A DNA stretch of 64,000 nucleotides from Chaetomium olivaceum (lineage: Eukaryota; Ascomycota; Sordariomycetes; Sordariales; Chaetomiaceae), in contig JAYWVB010000043.1 in NCBI GenBank assembly GCA_039881045.1, positions 62,001 to 126,000 of the forward strand, given 5' to 3'. Each line of letters starts with the position of its first letter. Position 1 is the stretch's first letter. This document shows positions 10,983 to 22,076 of this stretch, piece by piece. A program made the position numbers and the translations under genes. Under the pieces are notes generated by a model. It was not told the origin of the DNA. It saw only the letters and a program-made list of their open reading frames with translations, and ran no database searches.

Positions 10983-12203
10983 GGTACTAGAGTTATATGG
11001 TTCATATGAAGGGCTCCTTATGACGATGTGCGTGGAACGCAACTGTTCCTTTTACCAGACGTTAGAAGGTGGCCAAGGTTGTATACGTGATCCAACAACG
11101 AGTAGAACCTCACTTGGGGCAACCGGCGGCAAGATAAAGTACCATGCATCATCTTTTTGCCCTACCATAAGAGCGGGTTAACTCGGTGCATCTAAGTAAT
11201 CTGTTCTGTCAGAGTCGACTGGTCGGCATATCAAAAGGCGACGGGTAATTAACAAGGCGCACCAATGAGATCTGACGAGGAGAAACTAGAGGGGCCACCG
11301 TAACATTCAGGACAGTTGATCATCGAGGCGTACAGCGTACTAACCGACATGGCTTAGAGAATGTGGATCCGGGTCAATGTGAGGGGGGTATCAGGATGGA
11401 AAATAGGGACCGAAGATAAATTGCGCATTCGGTGGCGTATTTGAGCTGGAGGGGAATACAGCTGATAATTCCATGTTCAACCTTGATAATAAACGAGGAG
11501 CTCACACGTGTGACGGGTCGAACACCGCAGCGTCAAACAGTCTTTAGCTTTTGCGACTCCTAGCAGTTCGTTGTGGGCAAAAGTCCCTGAATTCTGTCCA
11601 TCATATACGTAATACATTACATGGGGCGACGAATCGCTTCCCTGGATGAGTGAAGCGCCCCCGGCCGTTATCTTGAACGCCATACCGGATGATCCATCGC
11701 ACGTCTCGTCATGGAGACCAAAAACGTCTCTTGCTGCTTCCATCCCATAGAATCGTTTCCCGTCCCTGAAATGAAAATTGACCGTGCATAGCGCAGAAAA
11801 GAGAACAAACAAAGGGGGGGACAGGTGATACCTAAGTCGATGCCTTCCGCGCGGTGGAAAGCAAACAACCCATCGTGCAAAAAGAAAAAAGAAAAGAATT
11901 CCGAGCAAAGCCTGGTAGGGCTGTCACTACATTGAAGAGTATGCGTCGTTCCAGTCCCCCCTTCGCAGTACCCATGAAGCCAAGGTTGTAAGACCAGGAG
12001 AGCCCGGCCCAAGAGACTTGGACTCTAAAACATTGTGTAAATAAGCCATACAGAAAATAGCAACGCATCCTTCTGTTTCAAAACACGGAGGATGAGGTTG
12101 CCTCGGGGTATCCATAATCCTCGTTCCTCTCCACCACACGTAACAAGGGGCCCCGACTTGGTAGCGCCACTTAGAGACCACCTGAACCGACGGCACGGAG
12201 TCC
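10983..12203. other. Intergenic between beta-galactosidase and grr1
   Basis: Holds the beta-galactosidase promoter and the 3' side of grr1. The only coding candidate is the weak minus-strand ORF at 11477-11908, listed separately. Confidence 0.5.
11477..11908 (-). CDS. Hypothetical small protein (weak)
   Basis: I do not recognise this ORF. It is 143 codons with a hydrophobic start (ILFFFLFARWVVCF) and four cysteines in the C-terminal half, the look of a small secreted protein. It has no good ATG (the open frame begins at TTG). A possible GT-AG intron (GTATCA to TTTCAG, about 69 bp, a multiple of three) lies inside it. Could be a chance ORF. Confidence 0.2.
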   Translation of the reverse strand: MLGILFFFLFARWVVCFPPRGRHRLRYHLSPPLFVLFSALCTVNFHFRDGKRFYGMEAARDVFGLHDETCDGSSGMAFKITAGGASLIQGSDSSPHVMYYVYDGQNSGTFAHNELLGVAKAKDCLTLRCSTRHTCELLVYYQG

Positions 12204-14669
12204 TTAATTCGCCCCAGGAGGATTGTGATTCAGGTACTGCCCTGGGTCAGCTGATATGTCTATCGGGGCGTGATAAACGATGGGCTGGGCGTGATTGTTC
12301 GTTGCACCGCCAGCTGTCGAGCTTTGTTCAGCCGCGGAGCCTCCAGTGTTCCCTTGACCACTGTTTGAAGCCTGACTCTCTACCAGGGAGGGAAGTATCG
12401 CCTCGAGGTTTGTCGAATACACGTGTTGGACCGGATACCCGTTGACGTAACCAAAAGGATCATCATCCGTGTCCACGGGCTCGAGAGAGGGTGGCGCAGC
12501 CGGTACGGGTGGTGGCGCGGGGATGGTTCCCGGGGCTCCAGGATTGAGGACAAGGCCGATGTTATGTTGGTTGAGAAGTGGTTGTGTGTCGATGACCATA
12601 TCGTCTTCCGGAACGTCGTCGTCCTCTATGCCGTCCTGGTCCCCATCGACCGAAAGTTCAATGAGCGGAGAGGCCCCTTGAGGTGGCGGCGGAAAGATGG
12701 GAGCATCCGCGGGGACAGGCCGCGCTGAGCGCCGCGTTTCCTCGGCCTGGATTAGGCGGTTGAAATGCTTGCGCAGGCCAACAACACCCTGGCCGGAAAA
12801 CACACAGAAGACTGAGCGCTGGTGATCGGTGAATTCTAAACAAAGGCTATCAGCAACGCCTTTGGAATTTACCTCAGCGGACTGGGGATACTAACCAGGC
12901 GGAGCGGGCCGGGAGTAGTGTTCTAGATCCTCCCGGAGAAACTCTTGGACTCCGGTCAGACTGAGGTGGGTTAGGCGAGGGCAGCAATTCAGGAGCCGGA
13001 TGATGCTCTAGAAAAAGATGTCAATGGATATTCGACGGCAGGCGGTCGACCAACAGGAACGTACCGCTTGTGTCAAATTGATGCAATAGCTCAAGTGGAC
13101 TCTCTCCAAGCAGCTCTGGCTGCTGCTGTACTCGCCCGGGATGTGATTGCCATGCGCATCTCTGCGCATTCTCGGTCGGCGGTTCGCGTTCGCCAGGGCG
13201 ATGACACTGGCATCCGTGATGCTGGCACACTTGACGAGGCCAATTCTTTTGAGCTTCGGAAGAGCGGCAAGTCTGGTAATCGAGTCATCTGTCAAATTGT
13301 GGCAACACCCGAGATCAATATAACGAATCCGGTTGCACATAGTGACGAGCCGCTTCACGCCATCGTCGGTGATCTGACTGCAGTGGCCCATGTGAAGAAA
13401 GTGCAGGTTCCTCCCAAGGCGCGAAATGGCGTAGACGGAAGCATCCGTCAGGTTCCGACATTTTTGAAGTACAAGATTTCGAAGTCGCGGCGCAACCTCG
13501 ATGATCTTCTCGATAGCGCGGTCGGTGACTCCCGTGGAGTTGCTCAGGTCGAGGATACGGAGATGATCATACGTCCTATTGGGGGGGAGCGCGAGAAAAG
13601 CAGAGTCATCGACCAAGTCGCAACCACCAAGGCGAAGCTCACGGAGCGCGTTGCCTTTGGTGAAGAGCGCAGTAACTGGCTCGTTGCCGATGTGCCGGCA
13701 CTGCTGGAGATCGATTTCCAGGATGTTGGGGCAGTTTTCAGCAAAGGCAAGAACCGCCTTATCCTGGATTTGAGAGCACTCGTTGAACTTGAGCTGTACC
13801 AGTGTGTTAGCGGACATGTTTACCATCCCCTAACTATCAAGGGCGCGACCTACCCTTTTGATGTACCGACAACGTTGGGCGAGTCGGACTAGGCTGTCGT
13901 TCGAGATTTTCTGGCAGCCTGATATGTTGAGGCCCTGAAGGCGAGGGCAGTGCTCGGTTATTGCGTCGATCGAGGCAGCGGTTATATTGTCGCGGAAGGT
14001 CGCTCCCGTAGCAGCCGCGGGGAGTAAAGAGATGTCGAGAGAATAGAGGTGGGTGTTGTTCGAGATCAGGGCGATGAGCCCGGAATCTGTCAAGTTGCTG
14101 CAGCCGGTGAGAGTGAGGCGCTCTATCCGTGTACATTCGGACAATGCCATGACACTGCCGTCATTGATGCCGTCGGCAAGAGAGGCCAGGTTCAGACGCC
14201 GGATGAATTCGCGGTACGCGAAGGAGGGGTTCTCGAGGGTGAGCGTTTGGCAAACGATTTCGTGCTTCGGCCATGTCGAACATGAAGGGCGGTGCCAGAG
14301 GATCTCGACAGCATTGCGAGCCCATTTTCTGCAAGTCAACATGGCATTAAAGAGGTCTGTCGAGGTGCCAAGCTTAGCAAAGACGGCAATCAGGATCTCG
14401 TTCGGCAGGCGCTGGATGGGCTGGAGGCATTCGTCGTCGTAGACCTGCATGTCCTGAATGTTCGGCACGCCGAGCGAGGACTGGGAGTCGTTCGCAGCAA
14501 GAAAGAAGTCGGATTCTTCATTGTCGGGAGGGACGGGCGAACTGCTCGACGAGGTTGTGCGGGAGTCTTCCTGACGCCGTCGGGCGGTCTCGTTTTCTGG
14601 TTCGGGAATGGGTAACGTTTGCGGGCCCCCGTCATCGGCGATGGCATCAAGAGACGATGCGTATTTCAT
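12204..14669 (-). CDS. grr1: F-box / leucine-rich-repeat protein GRR1 (SCF subunit)
   Basis: Substrate receptor of the SCF(Grr1) ubiquitin ligase, which in fungi links nutrient sensing and cell-cycle control to proteolysis. Exon models: 14669-13854, 13793-13065, 13007-12896, 12835-12204; the three introns are 57-60 bp and every junction keeps the frame. The F-box is at about residues 83-130 (QRLPNEILIAVFAKL.. CRKWARNAVEILW). It is followed by about a dozen cysteine-containing LRRs of the LTGCSNLTD / VLQKCRNLTD / DLGCCHNLTD type, then the conserved VFCVFSGQGVVGLRKHFN segment and a Pro/Asp-rich tail. The N terminus is Ser-rich. Complete, no breaks, which contrasts with the accessory genes on either side. 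Confidence 0.95.
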
Positions 14670-16460
14670 TGTGACTGTTGGAAAGATTCCGCAGCGCAGC
14701 GCGTAGACTGCTGTGAATGTTGCGGGGAATCAAGTTGATGAAACGGCGATCGATGGCGGTCGATGGCGGTGATGTGGAGAGCAAGGGTCGGGTGGGCTGT
14801 TGGCGCGACGCACGGCTTCGAATGTGATTCAAGCCGCGGGGCCCAGGCTGAGTGAGAATGGTTCAAGGGGGGTTGCCCTGGCTCGAAATATAGCCTTGGC
14901 AGGCGTGGACGGCACTGTCGGCACAGCGCCACAAATCTTCAGCTCGCCAGATAGCTTGGATGGCAGCAACAGGGCAGCAAGTCGAGATCGGGCAAGATGA
15001 GTTTTTCGAACGTAAAGCTTTTGAAACGTAGGGGTTTTCGAACAGGAAGGGTGTATGTTCGAACGTGGGGTTTCCGAAGGGGCCCGGGCGCAGTAGGATT
15101 GATTATATAGGTAATTTTGGAGATGAAGGTCGCTGCCCTGCCCGTGTCGCTGTCATGCGCCCAACTAAATAGCATGAGCAGTAGGAGGACGGTTGGCAGC
15201 TCCGGGAACGCAAGGCGGCGGCGGGACTGACTGAGTGGGTCGCGGAGCAATTGTCCACGCAGCGCTACAAAAAGGTCACGCTCCAGGGCTTGAGGGATCG
15301 CTTGTGGGCCCCGCTCGTGCTGTGTTTTGCGGTCAAGTCGAGGTGCACAGTTCGCTCGGCGCAGCAGAACTAGCGATTTGGTCGGCTCGAGGAAAATATG
15401 AAAATAGCGAGTTGGTGGGAAGTGCAGCGGTTACAAAGGAGGAAGTAGACAGTGTACATACAACCTAAGGTGGGTGGATGTAACGATTATTCATTCCTGT
15501 CGCCTTGGGGTGGTCTGTCACGAGCTTGGCACCAACCCCAACCTTACTCTGGGCTGTCGGCGGCAGTTTGATGGATATGACCACGAAGCTCAACTTAGAA
15601 ATCGCGAGCATTAACATCCAAGAACTTCCTGGATTTTATCGCCAATAATGTCGGCCCTCGGAGGCACAAAGTCCCGTCCCCCCTCCAATAACTACCCAGT
15701 AGTGATGCTTTGCGACAGCGTCGTAAGGGATCTACGAGTCTGAATACGCGTCCCGGGAATGGAGACCACAGGAGCAGCGTCTTCACAGGTCAAGGTGAGT
15801 CAAAGATATCGGAGTGAATTTTAGGAACAGTGCCCGACATGGCAACAGAATGCTGCAACTGGTCGGATTCGAGTTATATATGTCGATTCAGGCCACTCGG
15901 CCGCCCACCTGACAACCCCGGTTAGCGAATGACCTCATTGGGTCGGATACTCTCTCCAGAAGGTGCATTCAAGTTCGAAAGCAAAACAGTTTCCGTCACG
16001 GTTGTTCTAGATGTCCGTCTGCCTTCATCCCCGATCCACCGATCTCGCCACGTACAAACCGGGAAAGGCTCGTGCCGGATAGAAACACCATAATCACTAC
16101 CTAGGTATGTGGCTGAGAGTCGGTACTTAGTTTAGTACTGTACATTTGTGAACGGAACTCAGTTCCAGGTCCGCATGCGCGTCCTGCATGTGATCGGCTG
16201 ATTCACGGGGTTTGCACCAAACGGGGTTTGGGCGACGAAGGGTGTTTGGTTCTTGGCAGGGCCGAGCGAAAATGATGTCAATTTGGCGGACCCGGCGAGA
16301 CCGACCACGAAGCACCCGACCCGACCCCAACTGAGTTCTTTGCCGGAGAGCGGGGCCGTCGCCAACAACGCACCACGTCCCGAACCATGAGTGACGGCCA
16401 AAGTTGAAAAAAAAAAAAAAGAAGAAACAACACGGCCAATTGCACCAGTTCAGGGACATC
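14670..16460. other. Intergenic, divergent promoters of grr1 and aim18
   Basis: About 1.8 kb. Minus-strand ORFs near 14939-15250 lie directly upstream of grr1 and look like chance reading through its leader. An A14 run sits at about 16407-16420 just before aim18. Nothing else recognised. Confidence 0.55.
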
Positions 16461-17666
16461 ATGTTCCGACAATCCGCATTGCGACGAGTCACCGTGGCTG
16501 CCGTGGCTCCCACGCCATTGCGAGTCCATGTTCCCCGCCGGTTACTTTTCTCCCGGAGGAACACGAGGAGATCGGGCCGGGCCGTCGAGAACCTCGATGT
16601 CAGACGAATTTCGCAACAGGCGGAGGAGTGGCAGCGCAACCGGCGCACCTTTCTTTGGTGCGGGGCCATCGCCGGCGTCGTATCCTTCATATACACGGCC
16701 TGGAAGCTCAAGGTCGAGCTATCCAAGCCCGTGAAGCTCGACGCCAGCCTCCCCTCCTCAGATCCGCTCGCATCACCCGGCGCTGCGGACCGTAAAGTAG
16801 TAGTCCACGACGAGGAGGGCCGCGAGATCGTAGCTACTGGGAACAGCACCGTTCCAACCTTCCCCCGCACCCTCGAGCTCCCGGCCTTTACGGGCCCGAT
16901 CACCACCCCGTCCCCAACCCAAACCGACACCCCGCTCACGCAAACCATCACCACCCCTTCCGGCACGACCGAGTACACCCTCGTCGGGCTTGGCCTGCGC
17001 ACGGTGACCTTCCTCAACCTACAAGTCTACGTAGTCGGCTACTACGTGGCCACAGCCGACATCGCCGCGCTGCAGAGCGCACTCACCAAAAAGATCAACC
17101 CGATCGCAACCACCCTAGTGGCGGGCGAGCGCGAGGAGCTGCGCGGCGCGCTGCTGGACCCGGCCGAGGGTGAGCGCACGTGGGACGAGTTGCTCGCCAA
17201 GGGCGTTCCCGCGCGCTCCGCCTTCCGCGTCGTGCCCGTGCGCGACACCGACTTCCACCACCTCCGCGACGGGTTCGTGCGCGCCGTCCAGGCCCGCGCG
17301 GGACCCGAGGCCGCGGCGGATGATGCCTTTGGCGAGGCCATGCGCCAGTTTAGGGCGGTCTTCAACCGCGGCAACGTGCCCAAGCGCAAGGAGCTGCTGC
17401 TCGTGCGGGATGAGACGGGAAGGATGAGCATCTCGTACGATGCGGGTGCTAACAAGAAGGAGGGGCGGCAGGCGGGGCGGCAGCTGATTGGGGTTGTCGA
17501 GGACGAGCGCGTGTCGAGAGCGCTGTGGCTCAACTACCTGGCGGGGAAGAAGGTCGCCAGCGAGCCCGCGAGGAAGAGTATTGTGGAGGGGATCATGGAG
17601 TTTGTGGAGCGGCCCATTGGCACTGTTGCAGCGCAAGTTGTGCCGGTTGTGAGCTCGAGAGTGTAG
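16461..17666 (+). CDS. aim18: Altered inheritance of mitochondria protein 18, chalcone-isomerase-like
   Basis: Mitochondrial inner-membrane protein family with a chalcone-isomerase fold; molecular role not settled. The ATG at 16461 (MFRQSALRRV) starts a basic, Ser/Arg-rich mitochondrial leader, so I prefer it to the in-frame codon at 16404 that lies in a poly-A tract and would add a Lys run. One membrane segment is at residues 63-82 (TFLWCGAIAGVVSFIYTAW). The chalcone-isomerase-like domain starts around residue 170 (GLGLRTVTFLNLQVYVVGYY) and runs to the FNRGNVPKRKELLL region and the C terminus. Single exon, 401 codons, complete. Divergent from grr1, convergent with the glutaredoxin gene. Confidence 0.9.
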   Translation: MFRQSALRRVTVAAVAPTPLRVHVPRRLLFSRRNTRRSGRAVENLDVRRISQQAEEWQRNRRTFLWCGAIAGVVSFIYTAWKLKVELSKPVKLDASLPSSDPLASPGAADRKVVVHDEEGREIVATGNSTVPTFPRTLELPAFTGPITTPSPTQTDTPLTQTITTPSGTTEYTLVGLGLRTVTFLNLQVYVVGYYVATADIAALQSALTKKINPIATTLVAGEREELRGALLDPAEGERTWDELLAKGVPARSAFRVVPVRDTDFHHLRDGFVRAVQARAGPEAAADDAFGEAMRQFRAVFNRGNVPKRKELLLVRDETGRMSISYDAGANKKEGRQAGRQLIGVVEDERVSRALWLNYLAGKKVASEPARKSIVEGIMEFVERPIGTVAAQVVPVVSSRV

Positions 17667-17902
17667 TGGGAGGCTTGGAAGCCGTGTGTATCCTGGTTTT
17701 GTACGAATAGAGATACCTCCGAGCGTAGCGAGAGCATGCGCAGTTATGTTAACACATATCAACTCATATCCCATTTACACAATTCTCCGCTGGCTGCACT
17801 GCAAGTGCATGCTTAGACACGTAAACCAAATGCTCTAGAGCCCTGCTTGTCTATAGAATATTGGGAACCCCCCTCATGCCTCTCAGCTTTATCACAGATA
17901 CA

Positions 17903-18352
17903 TTAAAGAGCACCAGCCGCCGTCAACAGCTCCTCGATCGACTTGCCATCCTTGCCGTTGGCAACGACCGTGTCGAGATCCGAGCTCCCGCCGATGTGAA
18001 CGCCACCGATGAAGATGTTGGGAACGGTCCGCTGTTTCGTCATTTTCTGGAGAGCGTTTTGAATGTCGTCGCCGTCGTCTACCTGGTTGAGCTCGATCGC
18101 TTTGTACCGGGCGCCCTGGTTGTCGAAGACGCGCTTGGCGTTGTTACAGTAAGGGCAGTACGACTTGCTAAAGATCACTGTGGGGGGTAGTGGTTAGCAA
18201 GAGGCCGAGGCCTGCGTGAAAAGAAACCTCTCGCTGTAAGAGGATAACATACTGACGGCATTGTCATCGATCAAAGCCTGAGCCTTCTTCTGTGCGGCTT
18301 CCATATTGATTGATGGTGCTGAACCGAATAGTCTGCGGAAGATGAAGGACAT
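17903..18352 (-). CDS. grx1: Dithiol glutaredoxin
   Basis: Glutathione-dependent disulfide reductase. Exons 18352-18253 and 18177-17903, intron 75 bp (GTATGT to CACAG); the codon for Met34 spans the junction. Active site CPYC at residues 41-44, the TVP cis-proline motif (QRTVPNIFIGG) and the GG..D glutathione-binding loop (HIGGSSDLD) are all present. 124 residues; the first 17 (MSFIFRRLFGSAPSIN) are basic/hydrophobic and could target mitochondria, with a second in-frame ATG at NMEAAQ giving a cytosolic form. It is outside the ETP cluster and looks housekeeping. Confidence 0.93.
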
Positions 18353-19970
18353 GGAAGTTGATGCGGGGTGGTGACGTTCGAAAGAAGAATGCGATTGAGG
18401 TGAGGGGCAAAGCGGGCTCTTTTTTGATGGCCCGGCTCGTGGTTGCAGGACAGCCGGCAAGGTACCAGGCTCGGTATGTCCACCAGAAAGATGCCGGTGC
18501 AGCGGATTTGTCAACCGGAGTTAACCGATGGCTGGATGACACAGGAATCAGCGTGCGACAAAGAGGTCGGATGCCGGGTGAACTTCAAATATCCAACTGT
18601 AGTGATGAGTGAGCCAAAATGTTTCCCTTGGGATTCTTCAGAACTGAATCTCAGGGATAGCCCGAGATTTGTCTGTGCCAAGCCCCTGAATTTGAGATCA
18701 GCCTTTCCCTGTGCGGAACGTTGTTTTCGAAGGCCGATGACGCAAATGGTCCGTGCATTACAAGACCCTGTGGCTGCCATGTCTACTCCTGAACTCCTGG
18801 TAAAATAAAGATGCATCAGGGAAAAGTGAGACCGCACTCGGTCAGAAGGCAGAAAGCAAGGCGTGGTCGCTACGGTAGAGTTAGGTAGCAAGGCAACACA
18901 GGCGACGAAACCGAAAGCGAAGCTATTCGCAACGGTCTTTCCCGTCTCTAGGCGGCCGAGTCTTGTCATCAGCGGATGACCTCATTGTCTTGAATTCCAT
19001 TCTGTAATTTGCCCCCGTTCAACTCCAGAGCACGCAATGCCAGGAGGCAAACGGCCTTGACCTAGGACGATCGTTCGCGCTTGCCCTCGTGGTGGATTCC
19101 CAACCAGTCGTCAGGAACGAAGCGGCTACGCGGCTCAAATGGGATGATCCGCATCTTGATTCTGTTCAACACCAGATGCCGCCATCTTGATGGGGGTGCT
19201 GGGTGATCTGAGATTGGGGCCAGGCACGCGTGTTGTAACGTCAGGCGTGTCCGGCCCGTAACGAACCTCTCAACAGGGCAGCCTATCCGGTCAACCGCCG
19301 GTTTCCCATTGTGCCCAACCAGTTGATTCCCATTTTTGCATTCCGCGAGATGCGCATCGCGTTATCGGGCGATCTGTCGTTGCGCAGCATGTTTGCATCG
19401 AGACGACTCAAGCGAGTCCCGGGTCAACAAACCTGGGATGCGGTTGGTCAGAAATTGGCCCGCCGACAAATGACAGCTGGATGAGAGGGGTCTGACCCAC
19501 AGTTAAGGCGGGGTCTCGGGCCACGGGGTCGTCCCAGGACATTGAAAATCTGGCACCCTTGCAGCCCTGCGGTCAGTCAAGACCGCCACCCAAAAGTAAT
19601 CGACCGGTCGGGAACAGACAGACACATTCAAACGGCCAGCAACCTCGACGTGACCTGACCATTGCCCCCGAGGCGGTGATCGACGAAACGGCCTTGTTTT
19701 CTTTCCTTTTCCGGAAGTCTGGTGTGAGGACAACACAACTCTTGTGCTCCCCTTTCCAAGGGCGACGGCTTTAGCCTCAGACGTGGTCATTGACGGACCA
19801 GTCCTCTCCCTCCGACTGATGCATCAGCCCAGCAAGCTTCGCGATTCCCCGCGCCTCCGCGTTCATCGTACCAGGCGACGAGCCGGCTGATATAACCCGG
19901 CCACCGGTCCCTCTCTCTCGCTCATCAGGTCGACGGCATCCTGTCGTAAGACCGCGCTAAAGTCGCCAAG
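18353..19970. other. Intergenic
   Basis: About 1.6 kb containing the divergent promoters of the glutaredoxin and BAG-domain genes. No ORF with recognisable features, no RNA gene seen. Confidence 0.5.
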
Positions 19971-21320
19971 GTGGCTTCAGGTTCGGAAATTTGGGCATCA
20001 CCCGGTGCCTCATTCGCGAATCTTGCTGGCAACCTTACTTCAGCATTACGAAGTCTCCCTGCCTCGCTCCAGCCTTACTTGGATACCACCGCGGACCACC
20101 TGGTTGGTGCAACCGAGTATCTCCAATCAACTACCGGCTTATCACCGACAACACTCTACACCACTGCGGGTGTCATCCTGTTGCTCGGTGCCATACCTGC
20201 CGTAGCGTCACGCACCGGACAATCCAACAAGAAATCTGGGATCATGGCGCGATATGGCTTCTCAAGTCGCTGGGCCGTCTCGCCCTTCAGCTCCCAGGAA
20301 GGCGTCCCCGACGTGACCTCGGAGGACTACAGCTACATCACGTCGGCAGACCTGGAAGACCATGGCATCGACATGCCCCGACCATACGCACCTCACTCTC
20401 ATGTCGTTGAGCCGCACTCTCACTTCGTTCCTTCGCATTCTCCCTTTGCGCCTTCTCACTCTCACATCGACTCGCACCCTCATTCAGCGCCGCCCCCGGT
20501 CTACGGCCGACAACGACCCGAGGACGACGTCTTGCTAATCAAGCACAAGGCCGTCAACTACCCTGAGCATTTCCCGGCGTATTCTATCGGCGACGGGAAG
20601 CTCCTGGTCAGCGACCTCCGTGAGCGTGTCAGGATCGTCATGGACCTGTCGGATCGCCAGGCAAGACGGATCAAGCTTTACTACAAAGGTCGTCGCCTAA
20701 AGAAGGCCGATGCGCCGGTACGCGAGTACGGTGTCAAGAATAACAGCGAGATCCTCATGGTCCCCGGAGAGTCGAGTCGTGGGAGCGGGAGTGAGACCAG
20801 CGAGGAGGTCGCCGGACTGGGCCGAGACGAGCGGGAACGTTATGATGCCCAGGCGAGCTCTCCGAGAGTCGGCAGGTCAGGCAGATGGGATGACCGCAGC
20901 CCGCGCGGCAGCGGGTCGCAGGTTGGTCTCGACGTCCCGGCGGACGACAGCAGGAGAAGAGCTACATCGAGAGTCCGAACCCAGTCTCCTGGCTCTGGAG
21001 TCTCTACCGCCAGTGCCCCTGCCGCCACTCCCATTGGCAAGCCCGGAGGCCCCATCGAAAAGCTAAACGGGATCGCCGCAGACTTCAACAACAAGTTGCT
21101 ACCCCTTTGCCTTGAGTACATCGCCCGGACTCCCAGCGACCCGAAGAAACGCGTCGATGAGCACCGTAAGATCTCGGAGACCGTCATGCAGCAGACCTTG
21201 TTGAAGCTTGACGCGATCGAAACATCTACGGAACAAGGCGCGCGGGGTATGAGGAAAGCGCTGGTGATCGAGGTGCAGGGCGTCTTGAACAAGATGGATG
21301 CTGCGAAAAATGCAGCATAG
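19971..21320 (+). CDS. Membrane-anchored BAG-domain co-chaperone with ubiquitin-like domain
   Basis: Hsp70 nucleotide-exchange factor family. Order: residues 60-80 hydrophobic segment (SPTTLYTTAGVILLLGAIPAV), a His-rich linker with repeated HSH (about 132-166), a ubiquitin-like domain (about 180-265, containing KLLVSDLRERVR and KLYYKGRRLK), a Ser/Arg-rich linker and a C-terminal BAG domain (about 350-448). This resembles the fission-yeast Bag1-type proteins, one of which also has a membrane anchor. The start is odd: a stop lies at 19947-19949, no ATG precedes the hydrophobic segment, and the first in-frame ATG is at 20244 (Met92). The GTG at 19971 sits in a good Kozak-like context (GCCAAGGTGGCT). 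Either near-cognate initiation, a missed upstream exon, or a base error. Confidence 0.85.
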   Translation: MASGSEIWASPGASFANLAGNLTSALRSLPASLQPYLDTTADHLVGATEYLQSTTGLSPTTLYTTAGVILLLGAIPAVASRTGQSNKKSGIMARYGFSSRWAVSPFSSQEGVPDVTSEDYSYITSADLEDHGIDMPRPYAPHSHVVEPHSHFVPSHSPFAPSHSHIDSHPHSAPPPVYGRQRPEDDVLLIKHKAVNYPEHFPAYSIGDGKLLVSDLRERVRIVMDLSDRQARRIKLYYKGRRLKKADAPVREYGVKNNSEILMVPGESSRGSGSETSEEVAGLGRDERERYDAQASSPRVGRSGRWDDRSPRGSGSQVGLDVPADDSRRRATSRVRTQSPGSGVSTASAPAATPIGKPGGPIEKLNGIAADFNNKLLPLCLEYIARTPSDPKKRVDEHRKISETVMQQTLLKLDAIETSTEQGARGMRKALVIEVQGVLNKMDAAKNAA

Positions 21321-22076
21321 TGACCAGTGAACCCTGAGCTTCCACTCGTGGCACTCGAGATCAGATACGTTTCCGGGGCAAGCCCAGCCCGAACGCTTTC
21401 GCTCTCTCTGCGACATTTTACCATCCCTTTCTCATCCGTTCCTCTGTAGTTAGTTTCTTCCCTTCTTTTAATCCAGACAGCATAGCGAGACTCTGTTTAT
21501 TCCTGACTCAATATCAAGCATAAGAGGTCCAGCTCTGTTTTCCTTGTCATTCTGTTCTTTAATCTGGGAAGTAAACTGGTCCTCGGCCTCCCTTTGATGG
21601 TCAACATCTCCTCTCATAATGAAATAATAAACTTGCTTCCCGAAGGGAATGACGACTCAAATCCATGAGCCACGCGATTAGACTCAAGTTCGGCAAGGCG
21701 TGGTGACTTGCGAACGACCAACTCGACAACTGGATTACAATCACTGGCAGCTGCCCATCGTCGCCAAACCAGCTGGTGGATCTGGGGAACAAGGAGTCGA
21801 ACGCCCCACCATGCGGGCGCGGTAGGTCTAACCCTATCGCACACTGCCTCAGGCCACAATCGGCGCTCGCTTGCCGACCTCCACTCGCTCCGGATCCGGC
21901 CTAGCGCATTTTCGCCGGGTTGGCTGCACAAGGCCAATTTTCAGCACACACAAAAAAGTCGAAGAACGACCATCAACCATCACAAGGGTAAGGAAGCAGC
22001 CAGCTGCTACTCGATCAGCCGGACTGTGACTGATCAACTTTTCTTTCCTTCTTTTAGCCCAGGTCATCACGCCAAA
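21321..22076. other. Intergenic and uL13 leader with 5' UTR intron
   Basis: Just before the uL13 start a good intron can be read: donor GTAAGG at 21988, pyrimidine-rich end and TTTTAG at 22052-22057 (70 bp), ending 19 bp before the ATG. Leader introns are common in fungal ribosomal-protein genes. The rest shows no gene. Confidence 0.6.

Noticed and set aside
13068..13892. 274-codon plus-strand ORF
   Set aside because: Antisense shadow of the grr1 leucine-rich repeats.
14939..15250. 103-codon minus-strand ORF upstream of grr1
   Set aside because: Lies in the probable leader/promoter, low-complexity Leu/Pro content, no family resemblance.
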